A stretch of DNA of 64,000 nt from assembly GCF_021922925.1 (NCBI RefSeq), contig NZ_CP040786.1:1240001-1304000 (forward strand). Reading direction: 5' to 3'. The DNA is from Clavibacter phaseoli. Lineage in GTDB: Bacteria; Actinomycetota; Actinomycetes; Actinomycetales; Microbacteriaceae. Of the stretch, positions 8,963 through 18,999 are shown in pieces (within the stretch, counting starts at the first letter, position 1; every line of letters starts with the position of its first letter). Under the pieces are notes generated by a model. It was not told where the DNA came from and did not search any database. It saw nothing but the letters and a program-made list of their open reading frames with translations. The position numbers were made by a program, and so were the translations under genes.

Positions 8963-11900
8963 TCAGCTCGCGTCGTCGGCCGGGGCCGGCGTCGTGAGCG
9001 TCTGCGTGGAGACCCGGCGGCTGCGCGAACGCCCCTGGCCGGGCTCCTTGGGCTGCGGCAGCGCGTCGAGCACGGAGCCGAGCAGCTGCTCCGCGTCGGC
9101 CGAGCTCACGCGGCGCGGGGCCGTGCGGGTGCTCGCGACCGGGATGTCGAGGATCTGCACGGGCTCCAGGCGGATGGCCTCGCGCGGCTCCAGCGTCGAC
9201 AGGGCGGGCTCCTCCACGGGAGCGTCGGCGGGCGTCGGGTCCTCGGCGGGCGCGGACGGCGCCTCGACGGTGGGCGCCTGCGTCTCCGAGCGCTCGGGCG
9301 CCTCGGCGGTCGCGGACGACGCGCGTCCCCGGCCCCCGCGGCTGCGACGCGGGCGGTCGCCGCGCGGCTGCTCCTCGACGGGAGCGGCGTCGGCCTGCGA
9401 CGGGGCCTCGGCTGTCCCGTCCGGCGTGCGCACGACGTCCTCGACCCGGTCGATGGCCTCGGTCACCGTCTGGATGGTGCTCGTGGCGATCTTCGCCAGG
9501 GCGCTGCGCGCGTCGTCGGTGATGCTGTGGGTGCTGGCCGCGGGCGGGCGCTGCTGCTGCTGCTGCGCCTGGCCGCCCCCGCTTCCGCGACCGCCGCCGC
9601 CGTTGCCGCCGCCGGTGCCGTGGTCCTGCTGGCCCTTGCCGCCGCGACGACGACCCTGGCCCTGCACGGGCTCCTGGGGCGTCTGCTTGTGGGCCATGAG
9701 CGGGTCGTGGTGGATGATGATCCCCCGCCCGGCGCACGTCTCGCAGTTCTCGGAGAACGACTCGAGCAGCCCGAGGCCGAGCTTCTTGCGGGTCATCTGC
9801 ACGAGGCCGAGCGAGGTCACCTCGGCGACCTGGTGCTTGGTCCGGTCGCGGCTGAGGCACTCCACCAGGCGGCGGAGGACGAGGTCGCGGTTGGTCTCGA
9901 GGACCATGTCGATGAAGTCGACGACGATGATCCCGCCGATGTCCCGCAGGCGCATCTGGCGGACGATCTCCTCCGCGGCCTCGAGGTTGTTCTTGGTGAC
10001 GGTCTCCTCGAGGTTGCCGCCGGATCCGACGAACTTGCCCGTGTTGACGTCGACCACGGTCATGGCCTCGGTGCGGTCGATGACGAGCGAGCCGCCGGAG
10101 GGCAGCCAGACCTTGCGGTCGAGCGCCTTCTCGATCTGCTCGCTGACGCGGTAGTGGTCGAACGAGTCCTTCTCGCCCGAGTACGTCTGCACCCGGTCGA
10201 TGAGGTCGGGCGCCACGCCGCGCAGGTAGCCCTCGATGATCTCCTGGGCGTCGCCGCCGTCGATCACGAGCTCGCGGAAGTCCTCGTTGAAGACGTCGCG
10301 GATGATCTTCAGCAGCAGGTCGGGCTCCGAGTGCAGGAGCGCGGGCGCCTGCGCCTTCTCGACCTGGCGGCTGATCTCGGCCCACTGCGACGTGAGGCGC
10401 TCGACGTCGAGCTTCAGCTGCTCCTCGGTCGCGCCCTCGGCGGCGGTGCGGACGATGACGCCCACGTTCTCGGGCAGCACCTCCTTGAGCGTCTTCTTGA
10501 GGCGCGCGCGCTCGGTGTCGGGGAGCTTGCGGCTGATGCCGTTCATGGACCCGTTGGGCACGTACACGAGGTAGCGGCCGGGGAGGCTCACCTGGCTCGT
10601 GAGGCGGGCGCCCTTGTGGCCGACCGGGTCCTTGGTGACCTGGACGAGCACGCGGTCGCCGGGCTTCAGCGCCACCTCGATGCGACGCGCGTGGTTGCCC
10701 GGCCCCTTGTCGGCGTTGGCGGCCTCCCAGTCGACCTCGCCGGAGTAGAGCACGGCGTTGCGGCCGCGGCCGATGTCGATGAAGGCGGCCTCCATGCTGG
10801 GCAGCACGTTCTGGACGCGGCCGAGGTAGACGTTGCCGATGAGGGACGCCTCGTCGGCGCGGGCGACGTAGTGCTCCACGAGCACCTGGTCCTCGAGGAC
10901 GCCGATCTGGATCTTGCCGTCGCGCGAGCGCACGATCATGCTGCGGTCGACGGACTCGCGGCGCGCCAGGTACTCCGACTCGGTGAGGACGGGGCGGCGG
11001 CGGCCGGCGTCGCGCCCGTCGCGGCGGCGCTGCTTCTTGGCCTCGAGGCGCGTGGATCCCTTGATCCGCTGCGGCTCGGTGATGAGCTCGGGCTCGCGCG
11101 GCGTGCGGACCTTGACGACCGTGCCGGGCGCGTCGTCGCCGTCGCGGCCCTCCTCGCCGGAGCGGCGGCGCGCGCGGCGGCGGACCGACGGCGAGTCGTC
11201 CTCGTCGTCGTGGTCGTCGTCGCGGGGGTCGCGGCCGCGGCCGTCGCGGCTGACGCCGCGGTCCTGTCCGCGGCCACCGCGACGCGAGGAGCGCGAGGGG
11301 CGGTCGTCGCGGTCGAGGTCGTCGTCCTCGTCGCGGGCGTCGTCCCGGCGGTCGTCCCGGCGGTCGTCCCGCTCGCGGCGGGGAGGCAGCGGCGCGATGT
11401 CCGGGGCCTGGAAGAAGACGGAGAGGGACGGCACGGCGCGTGCCGGAGCCGCGGGGGCCTCGGCGGCGGGCTCGTCGACCGGCTCGGCCGCGGCGGGCTC
11501 GTCGACGGTCGCCTCCGTGTCGGCGACGCCGCCGACGGGCTCCTCCTGCTCGGCCGGGACGGCGGCCTTGCGGGGGGCGCGCTTCCGGGGCGCCCGGGCG
11601 GCGGGCGCGGCGGGCTGCTCGGCGGCCGGAGCGTCCTCGGAGGCCGCGGGAGCGGAGGCCGAGGCCGAGGCGGACGCGTCGACGCTGGCGTCGTCCGGCT
11701 GGGCGACCGCGGGCGCGGATGCGGGCGTGCTCGCGCGGCGGGAGCGTCGGACGACCGGCGCCTCCGTCTCGTCGGGCGTGGATCGGGTGTCGTCGTTCTC
11801 GTTCAGGGTGTGGCCCTTCGCTTCGGAGGCGGCGGGCGTGCCGCTCGCCTCGGGGGTCGCGGACGCGGGGATGGCGGGCGTGCCGCCGGTCCCCGTCGCC

Positions 11901-11983
11901 GCGGTCGTCTCGGCGCGACGGCCCGTGAGCCGCTCGAAGAGGCTGGGTCGCCTCCTGCCGGTGTTCTCGTCTCTCTCCACCAT
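8963..11983 (-). CDS. rne: Ribonuclease E/G family endoribonuclease
   Basis: 1006 residues. It initiates decay of mRNA and processes rRNA and tRNA precursors. A long N-terminal disordered region (about 1-350, Ala/Glu/Asp then Arg/Asp tracts) precedes the catalytic core: S1 domain with YLGRVQNVLPSMEAAFIDIG (about 375-460), the DNase I-like domain with VVDVNTGKFVG (about 645) and IIVVDFIDM (about 685) carrying the Mg-binding aspartates, and the zinc-link CETC (about 748). A second disordered tail with a Gln run follows. This two-sided architecture is typical of actinobacterial RNase E. The start at 11983 follows GAGGAG; the longer open frame upstream has no family similarity. Confidence 0.95.
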   Translation of the reverse strand: MVERDENTGRRRPSLFERLTGRRAETTAATGTGGTPAIPASATPEASGTPAASEAKGHTLNENDDTRSTPDETEAPVVRRSRRASTPASAPAVAQPDDASVDASASASASAPAASEDAPAAEQPAAPAARAPRKRAPRKAAVPAEQEEPVGGVADTEATVDEPAAAEPVDEPAAEAPAAPARAVPSLSVFFQAPDIAPLPPRRERDDRRDDRRDDARDEDDDLDRDDRPSRSSRRGGRGQDRGVSRDGRGRDPRDDDHDDEDDSPSVRRRARRRSGEEGRDGDDAPGTVVKVRTPREPELITEPQRIKGSTRLEAKKQRRRDGRDAGRRRPVLTESEYLARRESVDRSMIVRSRDGKIQIGVLEDQVLVEHYVARADEASLIGNVYLGRVQNVLPSMEAAFIDIGRGRNAVLYSGEVDWEAANADKGPGNHARRIEVALKPGDRVLVQVTKDPVGHKGARLTSQVSLPGRYLVYVPNGSMNGISRKLPDTERARLKKTLKEVLPENVGVIVRTAAEGATEEQLKLDVERLTSQWAEISRQVEKAQAPALLHSEPDLLLKIIRDVFNEDFRELVIDGGDAQEIIEGYLRGVAPDLIDRVQTYSGEKDSFDHYRVSEQIEKALDRKVWLPSGGSLVIDRTEAMTVVDVNTGKFVGSGGNLEETVTKNNLEAAEEIVRQMRLRDIGGIIVVDFIDMVLETNRDLVLRRLVECLSRDRTKHQVAEVTSLGLVQMTRKKLGLGLLESFSENCETCAGRGIIIHHDPLMAHKQTPQEPVQGQGRRRGGKGQQDHGTGGGNGGGGRGSGGGQAQQQQQRPPAASTHSITDDARSALAKIATSTIQTVTEAIDRVEDVVRTPDGTAEAPSQADAAPVEEQPRGDRPRRSRGGRGRASSATAEAPERSETQAPTVEAPSAPAEDPTPADAPVEEPALSTLEPREAIRLEPVQILDIPVASTRTAPRRVSSADAEQLLGSVLDALPQPKEPGQGRSRSRRVSTQTLTTPAPADDAS

Positions 11984-12288
11984 CTCTGGTGCACTCCTCA
12001 ACCGGTCGGTACGGCCGCGCCGTGCCCCGGTAGCTCTCCGAGTGGATCCCCGCGTACGCGGTTCTCCGTCGATCCTGGTCTGCGACGTCCGGCCCGAGGC
12101 TTCGGTCGTGCGCACTGGTGCGGAACTGGCTGTCCGCCGCCGGACGTGCCGGGCGGTCCGGGTCTGCCCCGGGAAAGACTCTTCATGGCGGTCGTCCCGC
12201 GCGGCGGGTCGACCTGCCTGCCAGTATCGCACGCCGACGCCCACCCGGCCGTCAGGGTCGGCGCTCCCCCGTCTGCCATGATCGCCGC
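11984..12288 (-). promoter_or_regulatory. 305-bp region upstream of rne, probable long leader
   Basis: No gene is supported here. On the minus strand GATACT (12223-12228) is the best -10-like hexamer, which would give a leader of about 235 nt. The leader would contain a 12-bp perfect palindrome, CCGCGTACGCGG (12050-12061), and the GAGGAG ribosome site near 11995. RNase E autoregulates through its own 5' UTR in Escherichia coli; a similar role here is inference. The start of the VKOR gene lies at the right edge. Confidence 0.4.
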
Positions 12289-12897
12289 ATGACCGCCACC
12301 CGGGCCCCCGCGCACCCCCGCTCGCTGGCCGTCCTGCTCGTCGTCACGGGCGTCGTCGGCTGGATCGGCGCGTTCGTCCTCGTGCTCGACCGGCTGCACC
12401 TCCTGGAGAACCCGGGCGCGTCGCTCTCGTGCGACGTCAACCCGTTCATCTCGTGCGCCACCGTCATCCAGTCGCCGCAGGGATCGCTGTTCGGCTTCCC
12501 GAACCCGCTCATCGGCGTGGCGGCGTTCGTGGTGCCCGTCGTGATCGGCATGGCCCTGTTCGCGGGCGCCCGGTTCGCGCGCTGGTTCTGGACGCTGTTC
12601 GCGCTCGGCACGCTCGGCGGCTGGGTGTTCGTGACGTGGCTCTTCACGCAGAGCGTCTTCGTCATCGGCGCGCTCTGCCCGTACTGCCTCCTGGTGTGGA
12701 GCGCGATGATCCCGCTGTGGTGGGGCACGCTCTCCGCCACCGCCCGCGCGGGGCTCCTGCCGCTGCCCGCGGGCGTCCGCCGGGCCGCCGACGCCGTGGC
12801 GCCGTACACGTGGGCGGTCGTGGTGCTCAACTACGCGATCATCGTGGTCGCGATCATCGCGACGTTCCCGGCGCTCATCCCGACGCTGTTCGGCTGA
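12289..12897 (+). CDS. Vitamin K epoxide reductase (VKOR) family membrane protein
   Basis: 202 residues with about five transmembrane helices. Bacterial VKOR proteins reoxidise DsbA-like partners using quinone, taking the place of DsbB. The loop cysteines C48 and C56 (SCDVNPFISC) and the active-site CPYC at 130-133 are all present. Sequence after the first pair, GSLFGFPNPLIGV, is typical. The start at 12289 has no ribosome site; CATGAT lies 6 nt upstream, so the mRNA may be leaderless. No fused thioredoxin domain is present. The DsbA-like protein at 50325 lacks a signal peptide and is not an obvious partner. Confidence 0.92.
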   Translation: MTATRAPAHPRSLAVLLVVTGVVGWIGAFVLVLDRLHLLENPGASLSCDVNPFISCATVIQSPQGSLFGFPNPLIGVAAFVVPVVIGMALFAGARFARWFWTLFALGTLGGWVFVTWLFTQSVFVIGALCPYCLLVWSAMIPLWWGTLSATARAGLLPLPAGVRRAADAVAPYTWAVVVLNYAIIVVAIIATFPALIPTLFG

Positions 12898-12908
12898 GGC
12901 GCCCGGAC

Positions 12909-12950
12909 GACGAGAGGGGCCGACCGGATCGCCGGTCGGCCCCTCTCGTC
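12909..12950. terminator. Bidirectional terminator between VKOR gene and ndk
   Basis: A 19-bp perfect stem, arms 12909-12927 and 12932-12950, with loop ATCG and base GACGAG/CTCGTC. It lies between two convergent genes and has no T tract. Confidence 0.85.
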
Positions 12951-12959
12951 TCGCGGGTC

Positions 12960-13379
12960 CTAGAACCAGAGCGCGAGCTCGCGCGCGGCCGACTCCGGGG
13001 AGTCGCTGCCGTGCACGAGGTTCTGCGCCACGGCGAGGCCCCAGTCGCGGCCGAGGTCGCCGCGGATCGTGCCGGGGGCGGCGCCCGTCGGGTCGGTCGT
13101 GCCGGCGAGCGAGCGGAAGCCCTCGATGACGCGGTTCCCGGCGACGCGCACCGCGACGATCGGGCCCGACTCCATGAACTCCACGAGCGGCTCGTAGAAC
13201 GGCTTGCCCTGGTGCTCCTCGTAGTGCTGCTCGAGCAGTGCGCGCTCGGCCTGGACCATGCGGAGGTCGACGATCTGGTAGCCCTTGGCCTCGATGCGGC
13301 GGAGGATCTCGCCGGTGAGGCCGCGGGCGACGCCGTCGGGCTTGACGAGGACGAGGGTCTCCTGGACGGGAGCGGACAT
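12960..13379 (-). CDS. ndk: Nucleoside diphosphate kinase
   Basis: 139 residues, the usual length. It equilibrates nucleoside di- and triphosphates through a phosphohistidine. LVKPDGVARGLTGEI, the VEFMESGPIVAVRVAGNRVI segment, the T-D-P-x-x-A-x-P-G-T-I-R nucleotide loop and the active-site NLVHGSDS (His near residue 120) are intact. It is the last gene of the ileS-folC-DUF4233-ndk run, 9 bp after the DUF4233 stop, with its own AGGAGG site. Confidence 0.98.
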   Translation of the reverse strand: MSAPVQETLVLVKPDGVARGLTGEILRRIEAKGYQIVDLRMVQAERALLEQHYEEHQGKPFYEPLVEFMESGPIVAVRVAGNRVIEGFRSLAGTTDPTGAAPGTIRGDLGRDWGLAVAQNLVHGSDSPESAARELALWF

Positions 13380-13388
13380 GGGTGCCTC

Positions 13389-13886
13389 CTACGGGGTGGG
13401 AGCCGGCGGCTCGGTGGTCGGTCGGTGGTCGGTGGGGCGCTCGTCGCCCGGCGCGGGCGCGTTGCCCGCCGCGGCCTGCTCGTCGAGCATGGCCTGCTCC
13501 CACGCGCCGCGCGCGGCCGCCTTCTCGCGGTCGATGCGGGCGCCCTGCACCATGGCGTAGATCCAGAGCAGCAGGAAGAAGCCGCCGACCGCGAACATCG
13601 CGGGCAGCACGAAGCCGGTGAGGACGACGAGCACCTGCACGACCCAGCCGGCGCGGATGCCCAGCGGAGTGCGGAGCGCGCCGACGACGGCGAGCATGGC
13701 CAGCACGAGGAGGGCGCCGCCGCCGAGCGCGGGGAGCGCCGGTAGCGCCTCGAGGCCGAAGGCGACGAGGCTCGCGAGGAACACCACGATGACCTGGAAG
13801 CCCATGACGATGGATCCGAGGATCTCGACCGTCGTGCGCGGCGGGCGCGGCCGTCGTGTGCGGGCCGGGCGGCCGTCGGTGCTCAC
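13389..13886 (-). CDS. DUF4233 family membrane protein
   Basis: 165 residues, four probable transmembrane helices (about 22-45, 50-75, 80-97, 98-118) and an acidic, Pro-rich cytoplasmic tail. The position between folC and ndk and the helix pattern match actinobacterial DUF4233 proteins. The GTG start at 13886 overlaps the folC stop (GTGA), so its translation depends on folC. Function unknown; the conserved link to folate and nucleotide genes may simply reflect operon stability. Confidence 0.75.
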   Translation of the reverse strand: MSTDGRPARTRRPRPPRTTVEILGSIVMGFQVIVVFLASLVAFGLEALPALPALGGGALLVLAMLAVVGALRTPLGIRAGWVVQVLVVLTGFVLPAMFAVGGFFLLLWIYAMVQGARIDREKAAARGAWEQAMLDEQAAAGNAPAPGDERPTDHRPTTEPPAPTP

Positions 13887-15457
13887 GCGGTCTTCCAGCC
13901 CTCGTCGGCGGCGTGGGCGATGGCCTCGCCGACGAGGAGGATCGAGCCGGTGACGAGCGCCGCGCCCTTCTCGGTCTCACCCGCGGAGTCGCGCGCGTCC
14001 TCGAGGGCGGTGCGGAGGTCGGGTTCGACCGTGACCCGGTCGCGGCCGACGACGCCGACGACGATGCGGGCCAGCTCGTCGGGATCCACCGAGCGCTCCG
14101 ACGTGGACCGCGTGACGATGAAGTGGTCGACGACGGGCGCGAGCTCGCGCACGATGCCCTCCGCGTCCTTGTCCGCGAGCACGCCGATGACGGCCGTGAC
14201 GCGGTCGAACGTGAAGTAGACGGGCAGCGCGGCCGCGAGCGACGCGGCGCCCGCGGGGTTGTGGGCGGCGTCGACGAGCACGGTCGGCTCGGTGCCCACG
14301 ACCTGCAGGCGGCCGGGGCTCGTCGCGGTGGCGAGGCCCTCCGCGAGCACGTCGTCGTGGATGGCGTGGTCGCCGCCGCCGAGGAACGACTCGACCGCGG
14401 CGATCGCGACCGCGGCGTTCTGCGCCTGGTGCGCGCCGAAGAGCGGCAGGAACACGTCGCGGTAGGTGCCCGCGAGGCCCTGCACGCTGATGATTTGGCC
14501 GCCGACCGCGAGGGTCGTGTCGAGGAGGCGGAACCGCTCCCCCTCCATCGACCACGTCGACTCCGTCAGCTCGGCCGCGCGCATGAGCTCGGCCACGACC
14601 TCGGGGTCCTGCGCGCTCGACACCACGTCCGCGGCGGGCTTGACGATGCCGGACTTGGTGCGCGCGATCTCCGCGACGGTGGATCCGAGGCGCTGTGTGT
14701 GGTCGAGCGAGACGGGCGTGAACACGGCGACCTGGCCGTCGCCGACGTTGGTGCTGTCCCACTCGCCGCCCATGCCGACCTCGATCACGGCGACGTCCAC
14801 GGGCGCGTCCGCGAAGGACGCGAACGCGAGCACGGTGAGCGCCTCGAAGAAGGTGACGGGCTCCTCGCCCGCGGCGACGAGCTCCTGGTCGACCAGGTCG
14901 ATGAAGGGCTCGACGTCGGCCCAGTTGCGGCTGAGCGCCTCGTCGGTGATCGGCAGGCCGTCGACGACGATGCGCTCGTTGAAGCGCACGAGGTGCGGGC
15001 TCGTGAAGAGGCCCGTGCGGAGGCCGGTGGCGCGCAGGATGCTCTCGGTGATCCGGCTCGTCGACGTCTTCCCGTTGGTGCCGGTGACGTGCACGATCGC
15101 GTACGCGCGCTGCGGGTCGCCGAGCAGCTCGACCACGCGGCGGGTGGCCGACAGGCGCGGCTGCGGCGCCTGCTCCCCCATCCGGGCGAGCAGCGCCTGG
15201 TAGACGGCGTCGCCCTCGCGCTCGAAGTAGTTCTCGTCGTCGACCTCGCGGCCGGCCACGATGGACTGCTCGGCCTCGCGGCGGAGCTCGGCGGCGTCGT
15301 CGGCGAAGAGCTGGTCGTCGCTCAGGCCGTCGACGTCGGGGTCGAGCGCGCGCGCCGCGGCGTCGACGCCCTCGTCCGTCTCGGGCTCGAAGTCGTCGTC
15401 CCGGCGGACGTCGTCCGCGTCGTCGTCGAAGGGGCGTCCGCCCCGCTGGTCGTTCAT
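13883..15457 (-). CDS. folC: Dihydrofolate synthase / folylpolyglutamate synthase
   Basis: 524 residues. It adds glutamate to dihydropteroate and to reduced folates. The Mur-ligase-type core has the P-loop [13 protein letters not shown] (about residue 130), [27 protein letters not shown] with Mg-binding residues, and [10 protein letters not shown] in the C-terminal domain. The first 80 or so residues are an Asp/Glu-rich extension not found in E. coli FolC. It overlaps ileS upstream and DUF4233 downstream by 4 nt each (ATGA, GTGA). Confidence 0.95.
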   Translation of the reverse strand: MNDQRGGRPFDDDADDVRRDDDFEPETDEGVDAAARALDPDVDGLSDDQLFADDAAELRREAEQSIVAGREVDDENYFEREGDAVYQALLARMGEQAPQPRLSATRRVVELLGDPQRAYAIVHVTGTNGKTSTSRITESILRATGLRTGLFTSPHLVRFNERIVVDGLPITDEALSRNWADVEPFIDLVDQELVAAGEEPVTFFEALTVLAFASFADAPVDVAVIEVGMGGEWDSTNVGDGQVAVFTPVSLDHTQRLGSTVAEIARTKSGIVKPAADVVSSAQDPEVVAELMRAAELTESTWSMEGERFRLLDTTLAVGGQIISVQGLAGTYRDVFLPLFGAHQAQNAAVAIAAVESFLGGGDHAIHDDVLAEGLATATSPGRLQVVGTEPTVLVDAAHNPAGAASLAAALPVYFTFDRVTAVIGVLADKDAEGIVRELAPVVDHFIVTRSTSERSVDPDELARIVVGVVGRDRVTVEPDLRTALEDARDSAGETEKGAALVTGSILLVGEAIAHAADEGWKTA

Positions 15458-18400
15458 GCTCGCTCCACCTCGATGTCCAGGGGCGATCCGCCGCCGACGG
15501 TGATGCCGGCCTCCGTCGCCTCCGCGTCCGCGTCGATCCGCAGGGCCACCGCCAGGGTCTCACGGGCGATGAGGTCGCGGAACCGCTCCGCCTGCTCGGC
15601 GCCCGCGGCGTCCAGCCGGATCACGAGGGAGATGCGGTCGCTCACGTCGAGCCCCGCGCCCTTCCGCGCGTCCTGCACGTTGCGCACGACGTCGCGCGCC
15701 AGGCCCTCGGCCTCGAGCTCCGGCGTGAGCGCGGTGTCGAGCAGCAGGAAGCCGCCGCCCGGCAGGAGCGCGAGCGCCTGGTCGGCGCGGTCGCCCGCGA
15801 CCTCCAGGACGAGCTCGTACTCGCCGGCCACGAGCGGCACGCCGCCCGCGACGACCTGGCCGTCGGCCTCCGTCCAGTCGCCCTGGCGGGCGGCCTGGAT
15901 CACCTGCTGCACGCCCTTGCCGAGGCGCGGCCCGGCGACGCGCGCGTTGACGGTGAGGCGGCGCGTGATCCCCGCGTCGGCCGCGCTCGTCGGGGTCAGC
16001 TCCTCGACGGACACCGACTTGACGTTGAGCTCGTCGCGCAGGATGTCCTCGAACCGGGCGAGCCCGTCGGCGTCGTCGCTCACGACCGTGAGGCGCGCGA
16101 GCGGCTGGCGCACGCGGAGGCCGGACTGCTTGCGGAGCGAGAGCGCGGTCGAGGCGACCTGGCGGACCCGGTCCATCACCTCGACGAGGCGGTCGTCCGC
16201 GGGCAGGTCGTCGGGCTCCGGCCAGTCCTCCAGGTGGACGCTGCGCCCCCCGGTGAGGTCCTTCCAGATGCGCTCGGACACGAGCGGGAGCAGCGGCGCC
16301 GCGACGCGCGTCACGGTCTCCAGGACCGTGTGCAGCGTGTCGAACGCGCGCGTGTCGCCCTGCTCCGTGCCCGCCCAGAAGCGGTCGCGGCTGCGGCGCA
16401 CGTACCAGTTGGTGAGCACGTCGGCGAAGTCGCGGAGGGAGGCGGCGGCCAGCGTCGAGTCGAGCGCGGTCATGTGCTCGGTGACCTCGATGACGAGGCG
16501 GCGCGTGCGGGCCAGGATGTAGCGGTCCAGCACGTCGTCGCTCGTCGTGTCGCGCGTCGCCTCGTAGCCGCCGGGCTGCGCGGAGTTGGCGTAGAGCGAG
16601 AAGAAGTACCAGGTGCTCCAGAGCGGGAGCAGCACCTGGCGGACGCCCTCGCGGATCCCCTCCTCGGTGACGACGAGGTTGCCGCCGCGGAGCACGGGGC
16701 TCGCGAGCAGGAACCAGCGCATGGCGTCGGATCCGTCGCGGTCGAACACCTCGTTCACGTCCGGGTAGTTGCGGAGCGACTTCGACATCTTCTGGCCGTC
16801 GTTGCCGAGCACGATGCCGTGGCTGACGACGCTCGAGAACGCGGGCCGGTCGAAGAGGGCGGTCGACAGCGCGTGCAGCGTGTAGAACCAGCCGCGGGTC
16901 TGCCCGATGTACTCGACGATGAAGTCGGCCGGGCTGTGCTGGTCGAACCACTCGCGGTTCTCGAACGGGTAGTGCACCTGCGCGAACGGCATGGATCCGG
17001 AGTCGAACCAGACGTCGAGCACGTCCTCGATCCGGCGCATGGTGCTCTTCCCCGTCGGGTCGTCGGGGTTCGGCCGCGTGAGACGGTCGATGAAGGGGCG
17101 GTGCAGATCCGTCGGGCGCACGCCGAAGTCGGCCTCGAGCTCGTCGAGGCTGCCGTACACGTCGATGCGCGGGTAGGCCGGGTCGTCGCTCTTCCACACC
17201 GGGATGGGGCTGCCCCAGAACCGGTTGCGGCTGATCGACCAGTCGCGGGCGTTGCCGATCCACTTGCCGAACTGGCCGTCCTTGACGTTCTCGGGCGTCC
17301 ACGCGATGTCCTGGTTGAGGCGCACCATGTCGTCGCGGAAGTCGGTGACGCGCACGAACCAGCTGGAGACCGCCTTGTAGATGAGCGGGTTCTTGCAGCG
17401 CCAGCAGTGCGGGTAGGAGTGCTCGTAGCTGGCCTGGCGGACGAGGCGGCCCTGCGCCTTGAGCATGCGCGTGAGCGTCTTGCCGGCGTCCGACCACAGC
17501 TCGCCCGCGACCTCGGGGACGGTGTCGACGAAGCGGCCGCCCTCGTCGAGCGAGAGGATCACGGGGATCCCGGCCGCGGCGCAGACCTGCTGGTCCTCCT
17601 CGCCGTAGGCCGGGGCCTGGTGGACGATGCCGGTGCCGTCCGTGGTCGTGACGTAGTCGGCGACGAGCACCTGCCACGCGTTCTCGGTGCCGAACGCCTC
17701 CGTGTCGGCGTAGAAGTCCCAGAGGCGGTCGTACGCGACGCCCTCGAGCTGGCGGCCGAGGACGGTGCGGGAGACGGCGGCGCGGGCCTCGTCGGCGGAC
17801 GCGTAGCCGAGGTCCTTGGCGTAGTTCCCCACGAGGTCCTGGGCGATGAGGTACTCGGATCCGAGCACCTCGGCCGCGAGCTGCACGGACGACTCCCGGG
17901 GCAGGGCGTCGGGCGCCTCGGCGTCCGGCGTGCCCGCGGGGCCGGCGGGCACCACGGCGTAGGTGATGTCCGGCCCGACCGCGAGCGCCATGTTGGTCGG
18001 CAGGGTCCAGGGCGTCGTCGTCCAGGCGAGCGCGCGCACGGCCGTGAGGCCGAGCGACTCCGCCTTCGCCCCGACGAGCGGGAAGGTGACGGTGACCGAC
18101 TGGTCCTGGCGCATGCGGTAGACGTCGTCGTCCATCCGCAGCTCGTGGTTGCTCAGCGGCGTCTGGTCGTGCCAGCAGTACGGCAGCACGCGGAAGCCCT
18201 CGTAGGCGAGGCCCTTGGCGTGCAGCTCCTTGAACGCCCAGATGACCGACTCCATGAAGTCGAGGTCGAGCGTCTTGTAGTCGTCCTCGAAGTCGACCCA
18301 GCGGGCCGACCGGGTGACGTAGTCCTCCCACTCGCCCGTGTACTCGAGCACGGAGCGGCGGGCGACGGCGTTGAACTCCTCGACGCCCATCTCCTCGATC

Positions 18401-18756
18401 TCGCTCTTCTCGGTGATCCCGAGCTGGCGCATCGCCTCGAGCTCCGCGGGCAGGCCGTGCGTGTCCCAGCCGAAGCGGCGGTGGACCTGCTTGCCGCGCA
18501 TGGTCTGGAAGCGCGGGAACGCGTCCTTGGCGTAGCCCGTGAGGAGGTGCCCGTAGTGCGGGAGGCCGTTGGCGAAGGGCGGGCCGTCGTAGAAGACCCA
18601 CTCGTCGCATCCCTCGCGCCGCTCGACGGAGGCGCGGAAGGTGTCGTCGCGCTTCCAGAAGGCGAGGATGCCCTTCTCGACGTCCGGGAAGCGCGGGCTC
18701 GCGGCGACCTGGTCGGGGGCGCTCGGGTCGTCGGGGACGGGACGGGGGTAGGTCAT
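15454..18756 (-). CDS. ileS: Isoleucyl-tRNA synthetase
   Basis: 1100 residues. The class I signature appears as PHYGH at 66-70 (HIGH motif) and KMSKS near 655-659. The CP1 editing domain ([16 protein letters not shown]) and tRNA-binding Rossmann region are complete, and the [12 protein letters not shown] segment is present. The long form with an extended C-terminal domain corresponds to the eukaryote-like IleRS2 type common in Actinobacteria, which is often less sensitive to mupirocin; type assigned from length and motifs. It is preceded by an isoleucine T-box and followed by folC with a 4-nt overlap. Confidence 0.96.
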   Translation of the reverse strand: MTYPRPVPDDPSAPDQVAASPRFPDVEKGILAFWKRDDTFRASVERREGCDEWVFYDGPPFANGLPHYGHLLTGYAKDAFPRFQTMRGKQVHRRFGWDTHGLPAELEAMRQLGITEKSEIEEMGVEEFNAVARRSVLEYTGEWEDYVTRSARWVDFEDDYKTLDLDFMESVIWAFKELHAKGLAYEGFRVLPYCWHDQTPLSNHELRMDDDVYRMRQDQSVTVTFPLVGAKAESLGLTAVRALAWTTTPWTLPTNMALAVGPDITYAVVPAGPAGTPDAEAPDALPRESSVQLAAEVLGSEYLIAQDLVGNYAKDLGYASADEARAAVSRTVLGRQLEGVAYDRLWDFYADTEAFGTENAWQVLVADYVTTTDGTGIVHQAPAYGEEDQQVCAAAGIPVILSLDEGGRFVDTVPEVAGELWSDAGKTLTRMLKAQGRLVRQASYEHSYPHCWRCKNPLIYKAVSSWFVRVTDFRDDMVRLNQDIAWTPENVKDGQFGKWIGNARDWSISRNRFWGSPIPVWKSDDPAYPRIDVYGSLDELEADFGVRPTDLHRPFIDRLTRPNPDDPTGKSTMRRIEDVLDVWFDSGSMPFAQVHYPFENREWFDQHSPADFIVEYIGQTRGWFYTLHALSTALFDRPAFSSVVSHGIVLGNDGQKMSKSLRNYPDVNEVFDRDGSDAMRWFLLASPVLRGGNLVVTEEGIREGVRQVLLPLWSTWYFFSLYANSAQPGGYEATRDTTSDDVLDRYILARTRRLVIEVTEHMTALDSTLAAASLRDFADVLTNWYVRRSRDRFWAGTEQGDTRAFDTLHTVLETVTRVAAPLLPLVSERIWKDLTGGRSVHLEDWPEPDDLPADDRLVEVMDRVRQVASTALSLRKQSGLRVRQPLARLTVVSDDADGLARFEDILRDELNVKSVSVEELTPTSAADAGITRRLTVNARVAGPRLGKGVQQVIQAARQGDWTEADGQVVAGGVPLVAGEYELVLEVAGDRADQALALLPGGGFLLLDTALTPELEAEGLARDVVRNVQDARKGAGLDVSDRISLVIRLDAAGAEQAERFRDLIARETLAVALRIDADAEATEAGITVGGGSPLDIEVERA

Positions 18757-18962
18757 GGCATCTCCTCGGGCGTCGGCTCCGCGAGGACGCCCGGATCCCT
18801 CGTGCGGATCCCCGAGCGCGGTACCACCCCGCTTGCCACGCGACGCGCGGCCACTCTCCTGAAGGCGATGACGGGCCCGACCCGTTCGGTTCTACTGACC
18901 GCGTCCTCCGCGGCTTTCTTCCGAAGGCTCCCCGGTGATGGCCGGATCGGCGCCTGTGCGGT
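18757..18962 (-). promoter_or_regulatory. Isoleucine T-box riboswitch (translational type) upstream of ileS
   Basis: On the minus strand the leader carries the T-box core GGGTGGTACCGCG (within 18816-18830), the element whose bulge pairs with the uncharged tRNA acceptor end. About 100 nt upstream, in a stem I-like hairpin, GGCC-ATC-ACC presents an ATC isoleucine codon at 18937-18939 as specifier. Downstream, GGGCGTC...GACGCCC forms a hairpin directly beside the GAGGAG ribosome site, consistent with control of translation initiation rather than termination; no T-rich terminator is present. Actinobacterial ileS T-boxes are known to act this way. Confidence 0.9.
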
Positions 18963-18999
18963 CGATCCTAGCGCGCCGTCGCGGCGGGACGGGGCGCGC

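Noticed and set aside
9551..9565. Five CTG units (poly-Gln in RNase E/G) as a possible microsatellite
   Set aside because: Short and inside a disordered tail; ordinary low complexity, not worth its own entry.
11331..11373. GTCGTCCCGGCG tandem units as a functional repeat
   Set aside because: They encode Arg/Asp runs in the disordered N-terminal part of RNase E/G; compositional repeat only.
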